Part shown: one piece after another, positions 58,340 to 64,000 of the stretch | How positions within the stretch are numbered: position 1 is the stretch's first letter | Layout: the number at the start of each line of letters is the position of its first letter | DNA from: Streptococcus sanguinis | GTDB taxonomy: Bacteria; Bacillota; Bacilli; Lactobacillales; Streptococcaceae | NCBI RefSeq assembly: GCF_001078705.1 | Contig: NZ_CDMW01000001.1 | Coordinates: forward strand, 1,915,541 to 1,979,540 | Reading direction: 5' to 3' | DNA length: 64,000 nt | The notes under the pieces: generated by a model | Database searches by the model: none | What the model saw: only the letters and a program-made list of their open reading frames with translations | What the model was told of the DNA's origin: nothing | Translations under genes and position numbers: made by a program

Positions 58340-60310
58340 TTAATCATTAATATTCTGATAATCTAAAATATTATTTCTTATGGCGTCTAGCAAAGGAATA
58401 AACTCAGTAAAATCAAATTGCGTATAATTCTTAAGAACATATTTTGAAAAGATTTCTTTTCCATAATGATTAGGATCATCCTTTTTCGAAAAAGCCTTAC
58501 CTTTTAAAATAGGAGGTTTTTTTTGAGATAATAACAAATCTTCAATATCAGATGAGTTACCGTTATTCATATTAGGTAATAAAGGGGTTGCCATTATATA
58601 CAAGCTTCCTTTTTTAGTAATTCTACTAGACGATCCCCTTCTAGCTTGTTCTAAATTATCTGAATCAATTTCCAAATCTCTTGCATGACTCGCAAATAAA
58701 AACAAGGGAGCCTTATCGTCCTTCTTTCTATTATTTGGTTCATTATCAAATAAGAATATTGTTGGATATTGAGGTTTTCTTGTAGTAAGCTTTTGAAAAT
58801 ATTCAATGTAATTAGGGTATAGCAATTTCTCTTTTGAGTCCATTTGAAATTTTTCTTTATTAGAAAAATAATTATACCAATGCTTGAGACCTTCTCCACC
58901 TCCTGGAATATTAAACAGGTATTCTACCGTATTACTACGATTTAGAAATTCAATTTTAAATATAAAGTTATTACCAACTTTTTCAACAAGTTCAGGATAG
59001 CTTAGATATAATTTTTTTAAAGCCGCTTTAATATACCGGGGATCAGTCTTTCCCTCTGTTACAATTATAGGTTTGTCGTTTCCGAAAAAATATTTATAAA
59101 ATAGAAATTTCTTGTACTCTTTTTCTCTAGAATTGAATAAAGACATGTACATTTTCTTTTGTTCCTTACCTATACTGTAAAATTCTTTAGGTAAATTATA
59201 TGTATTATGTTCTGTATTATCAAACAATTCTTTTCGTAAATCTTTATTATAAAAGATATACTTCCAATAATATTTTGATTCAGATTTTTTTGAAGAATTT
59301 CTTCCTAATAAATATTTTTGTGAATCTAGATTATTTTGTATCAGGGATTTTTTATAAAGTAAATAGTTGTTATATTGATCTATTTGAAAAATAAAAGCAA
59401 ATCGTCCCGTCAATTGATTCAGTTTTCCTGGTTTTGTATCTATTTCAAAAGCTCCATCTTTATATAATTGAAAGGCCATTGCACGAGTATTTTTCACGTA
59501 TTCTCTTCTTACATTTATCTTTTTGTTGACAACTAGTCCAGTAACTTCTTGGCGTTGCATGTTATTACTCAATCTTGTTTTTTTAGGATTAATTTTAAAT
59601 CCAGACGAGGCAATCAACTCCTCTAATTCAGCTAAAAAGTTTTCTAACTCTTTGCTTGCTCTCAATTTATTAGAGTTTAATTCACGATTTGTCGAAAAAG
59701 TCATATCATCGGCATATCTAGAATATGTAAAACGATATTTTTTAGCAATTTTGACAATCCGATAATCTAAAATTCTAGTAATTAAATTTGTGATGATAGG
59801 AGAAGATGGTGCTCCTTGTGGTAACTTACCTTGGTAACACACAATTTGCGCAATTACAGTAGCAATTTCTGGTGAAACTGCAAAATCTCTATCTTTTATA
59901 AAGAACCCCCTCACTCTCCCAAAATTAAAAGAATCAAAAAAGTCTTTCAAATCAATGTTAAGAATATATTTCTTGTTTCGATGCATCTGAGAATTGGTAA
60001 TGATGCTTTTCCCTTTTTCAAATGCATGAGACAGAACAGGCGTTTTAAAGTTCTTGCCCTTAGATTTAGATTCTATGCTTTCAAGGTAACATTCCCATAA
60101 AACATTAGCTAATTTTTTCTGAAGGAATTTTAGCTCTTTTTTAGGGGCATGTATAATTCTTTCTCCCCCATTCTTTTTAGGAATTGTAAAAGAGTTGTAC
60201 AAATTATCGGTTTGTATATTGTACAGTAAATAGTTAATATATCTGGCATTTTTAAAACCAAGAAGCTTTGCTAAGTCATCCTTGGTTTTTAATTGGTTTA
60301 ATTTATTCAT
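58340..60310 (-). CDS. Retron reverse transcriptase fused to a TOPRIM domain
   Basis: The 656-residue protein begins with a retron-type RT (about 30-330). Visible are I-D-L-K-D-F-F (119-125), L-P-Q-G-A-P-S-S-P (163-171), the catalytic Y-A-D-D (199-202), the retron N-x-x-x-H box as N-S-Q-M-H (106-110) and V-T-G (256-258). After a linker, residues 410-656 form a TOPRIM-like domain: V-T-E-G-K-T-D with Glu419, then I-F-L-F-D-N-E with Asp522, and a later acidic S-D-I-E-D. This layout is that of Ec67 (Eco2)-type retrons, where RT and effector are one chain and defend against phages. The AT-rich codon use differs sharply from the neighbours, a sign of transfer. AAGGA precedes the ATG. Confidence 0.93.
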   Translation of the reverse strand: MNKLNQLKTKDDLAKLLGFKNARYINYLLYNIQTDNLYNSFTIPKKNGGERIIHAPKKELKFLQKKLANVLWECYLESIESKSKGKNFKTPVLSHAFEKGKSIITNSQMHRNKKYILNIDLKDFFDSFNFGRVRGFFIKDRDFAVSPEIATVIAQIVCYQGKLPQGAPSSPIITNLITRILDYRIVKIAKKYRFTYSRYADDMTFSTNRELNSNKLRASKELENFLAELEELIASSGFKINPKKTRLSNNMQRQEVTGLVVNKKINVRREYVKNTRAMAFQLYKDGAFEIDTKPGKLNQLTGRFAFIFQIDQYNNYLLYKKSLIQNNLDSQKYLLGRNSSKKSESKYYWKYIFYNKDLRKELFDNTEHNTYNLPKEFYSIGKEQKKMYMSLFNSREKEYKKFLFYKYFFGNDKPIIVTEGKTDPRYIKAALKKLYLSYPELVEKVGNNFIFKIEFLNRSNTVEYLFNIPGGGEGLKHWYNYFSNKEKFQMDSKEKLLYPNYIEYFQKLTTRKPQYPTIFLFDNEPNNRKKDDKAPLFLFASHARDLEIDSDNLEQARRGSSSRITKKGSLYIMATPLLPNMNNGNSSDIEDLLLSQKKPPILKGKAFSKKDDPNHYGKEIFSKYVLKNYTQFDFTEFIPLLDAIRNNILDYQNIND

Positions 60311-60329
60311 TATCTTATCCTTAGTAAAA

Positions 60330-60520
60330 AGCGCATGAAAACTCTTATGCGAACGACAGTATAGAAATCTTCCTAAGACTTCAATTGATGAAAGTTTGGA
60401 ATAATTCTCGAAAAAATCTAACTGTCACTATTGTCGGAAATGACTGGAGTGAGCTGAACACTCTAGTAACATTGTTCTTAATACTTGCGAACACACAAGT
60501 CAAAAATCTAATCATGCGCT
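60330..60520 (-). ncRNA. Candidate retron msr-msd RNA
   Basis: The RNA lies directly upstream of the RT on the same strand, about 191 nt. The ends are 9-bp perfect complements: a1 AGCGCATGA (60512-60520) and a2 TCATGCGCT (60330-60338). After a1 comes TTAGATTTTT, where the G of AGATT is the likely branching guanosine, then the msr hairpin ACTTGTG-TGTT-CGCAAGT and a second stem GAACA/TGTTC. The msd is a long imperfect hairpin closed by GACAGT/ACTGTC (60355-60426), with inner pairs TTCC/GGAA and ACTTTCA/TGAAGT. The closing pair predicts msDNA of roughly 70 nt. Structure was folded by eye. Confidence 0.8.
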
Positions 60521-60525
60521 ATCAT

Positions 60526-60555
60526 ATAATACCATAAAAGCTTTGTTTTTTCCAA
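60526..60555 (-). promoter_or_regulatory. Retron promoter
   Basis: On the minus strand, -35 TTGGAA (60550-60555), an 18-nt spacer and -10 TATTAT (60526-60531) would start transcription about at the first base of a1. Confidence 0.5.
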
Positions 60556-60558
60556 CAA

Positions 60559-60750
60559 TTATACCATTAGTACGTTGTGCAACCTCAATATCAACAAAAA
60601 CATAACTCTAACCCAGATTTTCTCACAAGCTTGCTCAGCGGCTTCTTTTCGCCTACAAAACAGGAATACTGAGCAATCCTTTTCAGCTAACTGCTTAGTA
60701 GCCTGATAGCCAATACCGCTATTGCCGCCCGTAATAATTCCTTTTTTCAT
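60559..60750 (-). pseudogene. N-terminal remnant of a short-chain dehydrogenase (SDR)
   Basis: The first 45 residues are a clear SDR start: K-K-G-I-I-T-G-G-N-S-G-I-G-Y-Q-A-T with the G-x-x-x-G-x-G cofactor loop, then C-R-R-K-E-A-A-E-Q-A. After E-K-I the frame is lost; the next frame reads S-Y-V-F-V-D-I-E-V-A-Q, which fits the next SDR strand, but a TAG precedes it. All of the catalytic Y-x-x-x-K part is missing. The loss ends at the edge of the retron, which suggests that insertion or deletion there destroyed the gene. It begins 11 bases after rnmV. Confidence 0.7.
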
Positions 60751-60761
60751 TTCTGACTCCG

Positions 60762-61331
60762 TTAGACTGAATATTTGAGCATGGCTTCTTCCACTTCCGC
60801 CAAAGTCACCCCAAACAATTCCAAGCGTTTAAGCAGCTGCTTGCCGTTAGAATAGCCGATACGGAGCTCTTCACCCAGATACTCTCGGCGCTGACGGCTG
60901 TCACTTCCCATAAGCAAACCCAGTCGCACGAGGTCACTTTTAGTGATGTCAAAATTATCCTCATCATCGAAATATCCGACCAGCCCAGCTAACGCCTGCT
61001 GTAAATCCTCAAATGAAGCGTGTTCTACTCCAAGCGATTTACCTTTGTTCTTAGACTTAGGAGCCGCTTCATCACGGCGGAGAAAGGCATGCTGAGCAGT
61101 TGGCACAGCCTCCATAATCATTCGACGGATACGCTCGCCATTGTAATCTGGATCGGTAAAGACAATAACACCACGCAGCTGGTGCAGTTTCTCAATCCGC
61201 TCTAGATCTTCTTCATTAATGGCGGAACCTCTCGTCTCGTAAGTGTCAACTTGGTAAAATCGCTGAAGATTGGCTGTATCATCCTTGCCTTCAACGACAA
61301 GCACCTGAGGGATTTTTATCTTCTCAATCAA
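60762..61331 (-). CDS. rnmV: Ribonuclease M5
   Basis: RNase M5 does the final trimming of 5S rRNA precursors. The 189-residue protein has a TOPRIM domain with V-V-E-G-K-D-D-T near residue 9 and F-T-D-P-D-Y-N-G near 56, and a C-terminal helical domain. I chose TTG 61331, 9 nt after AAGG; it overlaps the tatD stop by 8 bases. An upstream ATG at 61358 would add nine residues not typical of the family. This TOPRIM gene is unrelated in function to the retron's. Confidence 0.9.
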   Translation of the reverse strand: MIEKIKIPQVLVVEGKDDTANLQRFYQVDTYETRGSAINEEDLERIEKLHQLRGVIVFTDPDYNGERIRRMIMEAVPTAQHAFLRRDEAAPKSKNKGKSLGVEHASFEDLQQALAGLVGYFDDEDNFDITKSDLVRLGLLMGSDSRQRREYLGEELRIGYSNGKQLLKRLELFGVTLAEVEEAMLKYSV

Positions 61332-62094
61332 GCCCAAACACCTTCTTTGCATTATCATAGGTCGCCTGCGCTACTTCTTCGACAGTCAGCTCACGCAGAT
61401 CAGCAATTTTCTCTACAACATAGTGAGTATAGGCTGTTTTGTTTTCTCGGCCACGCTTGGGAACAGGCGCCAAGTAAGGCGCATCCGTCTCGACGATGAT
61501 TTTGTCCAAAGGCAGATTCTGCGCAGCCTCCTGAATTTCCGTAGCTTTTTTAAAGGTAACGACTCCAGAAAAGGAAATCATCATCCCTAGCTCGATAAAG
61601 CGCTCTGCCATTTCCAAAGAACCGGAATAAGAGTGCATGATACCGCCCTTAGGGCCGACACCCTCACTCTTGATAATCTCATAGGTGTCTTCTAAAGCAT
61701 CACGTGTGTGAACGACAAAGGGCAGGTTTAGCTCTTTAGAGAGCTGGATTTGGCGGCGAAATACCCGCTCCTGAACATCCTTGGGCGCTGTCATCCAGTG
61801 ATAGTCCAGCCCAATTTCGCCCAAAGCCACCACCTTGGGGTGACGAAGCTTGTCCAGCAGATAGGCTTCCACCGCCTCATTATAAGTCCCCGCCTCAGTC
61901 GGATGCCAGCCAATCGTAGCATAAAGCTGATCATAGCAATCTACCAGCTCCAGGGCGCGCTCAATGGTCGGTCGGTCAAAACCGACAATATTTATTTTGC
62001 TGACGCCCATTTCTGCAGCCAGCTGCAGCTCCTCTTCCTCTCGACCAGCAAATTCTTCCACATTTAAATGCGTGTGTGTATCAAAAATCTTCAT
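61324..62094 (-). CDS. tatD: TatD-family metal-dependent DNase
   Basis: The 256-residue TIM-barrel hydrolase starts F-D-T-H-T-H-L-N with metal-binding His residues, has G-E-I-G-L-D-Y near residue 92, H-T-R-D-A near 127 and E-T-D-A-P-Y-L-A-P-V near 200. It is co-transcribed with rnmV. Nothing is unusual. Confidence 0.95.
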   Translation of the reverse strand: MKIFDTHTHLNVEEFAGREEEELQLAAEMGVSKINIVGFDRPTIERALELVDCYDQLYATIGWHPTEAGTYNEAVEAYLLDKLRHPKVVALGEIGLDYHWMTAPKDVQERVFRRQIQLSKELNLPFVVHTRDALEDTYEIIKSEGVGPKGGIMHSYSGSLEMAERFIELGMMISFSGVVTFKKATEIQEAAQNLPLDKIIVETDAPYLAPVPKRGRENKTAYTHYVVEKIADLRELTVEEVAQATYDNAKKVFGLD

Positions 62095-62170
62095 GTTTTA
62101 CTTCCTTGTCTTTCCTGTTTTTCATTATACCAAAAATGACCTGAAAAATCAGAAGTCTCTTCAAAGCAGA

Positions 62171-62202
62171 AAAAATAAGATAGCTGCCATTCAACAGCTA
62201 TC
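62171..62202 (-). terminator. Terminator after the MFS gene
   Basis: GATAGCTG and CAGCTATC pair around 8 nt across the MFS stop codon, followed on the minus strand by TTATTTTTTC. Confidence 0.75.
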
Positions 62203-63432
62203 CGAATCTGCCTTCAAGTTCTCCATTGGAATAATTAAGTAGAAAGACAGTACCAGCATTAACACAAGCGGGAGGAGAATATAAATAACCCCCAAACTGC
62301 TGGCAAGAGCTATTAACAGCATGGATAAAACACTCGGAACAGCCATGCTAAATAGATTAATAGCCGACTGGATGGCTCCCATGGACTCTTCTGGTATTAG
62401 GCTGAAGACAGATTTCTGCAATCTAGGACTCAGCAGACCGACTGTAACAGAGCAAGCAAAGCTTGCTATCAGGACAAGTAAAAAGTTTTGCCAGAAAAAA
62501 CCGCAAAGAATAAAACCTTCACATACTTGGCTACTATACATAGCAAGCTTAGTCGAAAGTTTTTTCAACAAACTGCCACTCAAAATATTCCCTAAGATTA
62601 GACCAGCGGAACTTAGAATAATTAACATGGCAATGGACTGACCGACCTGCAAATTCCAAAAAGGCCTTTTCAGCAATAAAAGAGTCGCTACTGGCGTCAG
62701 AATATTCAGAGTAACCTGCCCAAAGGTTGAAACCAATAACAATCTCACAACGTTTTTCAATCCAAGCAAGACTTTAAGAGAATCCAATAAATGCTGCCAA
62801 TAATTCTCTTTATTTAGCTCCTTGGCACTGCTGAGCTCCGGTTCTAAGTCCTGTAAGCTTTTACTAATGTGCCAAAAACCTATGTAAGCTAGCAAGAATG
62901 TCAGAGCATTTAGTCCTGCCAAAGCTCCGATACTCAACCAAGCGATGAGAAAACCGCCAGCTAGATTCCCCAAAATATGAACCAGACTCATACTACCCTG
63001 CCGAAAGCCCATTGCAGAGGTCATATCTTGCTCAATCATCTTTACATAAACTGGGGTCAGCATGGCCCCTGAAAAATAACTCAAACTATCCGACAGAAAG
63101 TTAATCAAGCAAATCACAAGCAGAATCAAGAAAGAGAAATCTTGTCCAAGCAGCAAAAACGTTACCAAGCTATATAAGAATACCTTACTAAACTGTATAA
63201 GCAGGTATTTATGAATACGATTCTTCTGAACGTCCGCCGCAACTCCAGTAAAAACTTGAATTAACTGAGGTAGCGTTTCAGAAAGAGAAATCAATAAAAC
63301 CGCAAGTGGAGCAAAAGAATAAGCGGAGACATAGTTCATCAAAGCCAAATAAAAAACAATGTCTCCAAAACCTGAAATCCATTGATTGATAAGCAACTGG
63401 CGAAAATTTTTGTTTTTTGCAAAAGCAATCAT
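62191..63432 (-). CDS. MFS transporter
   Basis: The 413-residue protein has about 12 helices and a central basic loop (around residues 180-215). The short cytoplasmic start F-A-K-N-K-N-F-R-Q-L-L-I-N-Q-W-I-S and the T-G-V-A-A-D loop fit the MefA/efflux-like group of Gram-positive MFS proteins, so drug or metabolite export is likely; the substrate is unknown. It lies downstream of an ArsR-type regulator and behind a promoter with a palindrome. Confidence 0.85.
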   Translation of the reverse strand: MIAFAKNKNFRQLLINQWISGFGDIVFYLALMNYVSAYSFAPLAVLLISLSETLPQLIQVFTGVAADVQKNRIHKYLLIQFSKVFLYSLVTFLLLGQDFSFLILLVICLINFLSDSLSYFSGAMLTPVYVKMIEQDMTSAMGFRQGSMSLVHILGNLAGGFLIAWLSIGALAGLNALTFLLAYIGFWHISKSLQDLEPELSSAKELNKENYWQHLLDSLKVLLGLKNVVRLLLVSTFGQVTLNILTPVATLLLLKRPFWNLQVGQSIAMLIILSSAGLILGNILSGSLLKKLSTKLAMYSSQVCEGFILCGFFWQNFLLVLIASFACSVTVGLLSPRLQKSVFSLIPEESMGAIQSAINLFSMAVPSVLSMLLIALASSLGVIYILLPLVLMLVLSFYLIIPMENLKADSDSC

Positions 63433-63460
63433 ACGACATCTCCTTTACTCTTGTTAGATT

Positions 63461-63501
63461 TTTGTTTAACAAATCCTAACAATAAATTAGTCATTTGTCA
63501 A
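63461..63501 (-). promoter_or_regulatory. MFS promoter with a TTTGTT-N-AACAAA palindrome
   Basis: On the minus strand, -35 TTGACA (63496-63501), a 17-nt spacer and -10 TAGGAT (63473-63478) are seen. A perfect 6-1-6 palindrome, TTTGTTTAACAAA (63461-63473), covers the likely start site, and a related TTAACAAA lies at 63521-63528. The ArsR-type regulator next door is a good candidate to bind it. Confidence 0.55.
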
Positions 63502-63524
63502 ATTTTTATTATATAATTATTTAA

Positions 63525-63559
63525 CAAAAAAGAAGACCTAGAATGAATCCAGGTCTTCT
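63525..63559 (-). terminator. Terminator after the ArsR-type regulator
   Basis: AGAAGACCT and AGGTCTTCT pair around 11 nt, followed on the minus strand by TTTTTTG. Confidence 0.8.
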
Positions 63560-63563
63560 GAAA

Positions 63564-64000
63564 CTATGTTAGGTCCTGTTTGAACTTCTCCATAATCTTT
63601 CGAATCAGTTCTTTATTGACCGTGTATTTTACAGAATCATCATCCATCACAAGCTCCAGCAAGCCAGAATTTAGCAGCTTCTGCGTATGGAATGAGATAG
63701 AGGCTCTTGTAAGCCCTAGTTTTTTAGCTATATCTTTATTCTTGGCATGCGGTTGAATCAATTCAATCAAGACTTTATAGCGGGTTTCATCTCCAAGAGT
63801 TTTTAAGGTCAGAGCCAATGTTTCATCGTTAAGCTCCGATTCCGCCTTTGATAACTGGGAACTTCTCGTCGAAAGGACTAAGGAATAGGAAGTGAAATCA
63901 GGAACCTTTTCGAGAAAAGAGTCAATAAACATGGGTGACAGAACAAAGACTTGTGTGTCCTTTTCAAGAAGCTTGGCATTCTGTTCTTCATCATCCATCA
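63564..64000 (-). CDS. ArsR-family winged-helix regulator (5' end possibly outside the window)
   Basis: At least 144 residues are visible. The last 80 form an ArsR-type winged helix: L-K-T-L-G-D-E-T-R-Y-K-V-L-I-E-L, then the recognition region L-T-R-A-S-I-S-F-H-T-Q-K-L. The N-terminal part (F-V-L-S-P-M-F-I-D-S-F) is longer than in plain ArsR proteins and the frame is open to the window edge, so more protein may lie to the right. It has no clustered cysteines, so metal sensing is unlikely. It probably controls the adjacent MFS gene. Confidence 0.7.
   Translation of the reverse strand, partial: MDDEEQNAKLLEKDTQVFVLSPMFIDSFLEKVPDFTSYSLVLSTRSSQLSKAESELNDETLALTLKTLGDETRYKVLIELIQPHAKNKDIAKKLGLTRASISFHTQKLLNSGLLELVMDDDSVKYTVNKELIRKIMEKFKQDLT

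Noticed and set aside
60762-61331. RNase M5 TOPRIM as part of the retron
   Set aside because: It is the conserved housekeeping rnmV gene, coupled to tatD, and its base composition matches the chromosome.

Overview
The window is a chromosomal piece of a Streptococcus, most like the oral sanguinis/mitis groups. The evidence is a set of strongly streptococcal proteins and gene orders: ClpL, an M26-type Zmp protease with an N-terminal LPNTG, a YSIRK signal, rpsL-rpsG-fusA, uppS-cdsA-rseP-proS, and purR-yhaM-rmuC-thiN-rpe-rsgA. The calls rest on reading translations and motifs by eye; no database search was run.

Layout. Bases 1-8.6 kb hold housekeeping genes: a lipoprotein-like gene end, a PH-domain protein, uppS-cdsA-rseP-proS, yajC and tkt. 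Bases 8.7-14.3 kb are an accessory patchwork. It has an intergenic repeat, a small HTH-like protein, a serine-hydrolase remnant, an orphan type VII secretion LXG effector module (DUF3130, DUF3958, frameshifted LXG toxin, DUF4176, small membrane protein) and decayed membrane-protein fragments. clpL follows. Bases 16.9-28.1 kb form an L-fucose utilisation locus: fucA, fucI, PTS IIB, PTS IIA, ABC ATPase, frameshifted permease, binding protein, fucK, fucU and fucO, with a divergent DeoR-family regulator. Bases 28.2-33.9 kb carry a cystine-type amino-acid ABC transporter behind two uroporphyrinogen-decarboxylase-like genes. glmS, gap, the zmp surface protease, fusA-rpsG-rpsL and the purR-to-rsgA run follow. 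A large Cna-B repeat LPRTG surface protein and a tRNA-Leu gene sit before rsmA.

The most notable element is at 58.3-60.5 kb: an AT-rich retron. It encodes a 656-residue reverse transcriptase fused to a C-terminal TOPRIM domain. Just upstream is a candidate msr-msd RNA with 9-bp perfect a1/a2 repeats, an msr hairpin and a long msd hairpin, behind a plausible promoter. It lies between rsmA and rnmV-tatD, genes usually close together in streptococci, and next to a truncated short-chain dehydrogenase. It is most likely an anti-phage defence system of the RT-TOPRIM (Ec67/Eco2-like) kind.

Two genes, the LXG toxin and the fucose ABC permease, each appear to have lost a single base in a G-rich tract. 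These could be real inactivations or sequence errors. Several promoters carry readable operators: paired AATTGGTATAG sites at glmS, a TTACA-N2-TGTAA box at clpL, a perfect 11-bp palindrome around the tkt promoter, PurBox-like sites at purR, a cre-like site at fucA and a palindrome at an MFS exporter gene.
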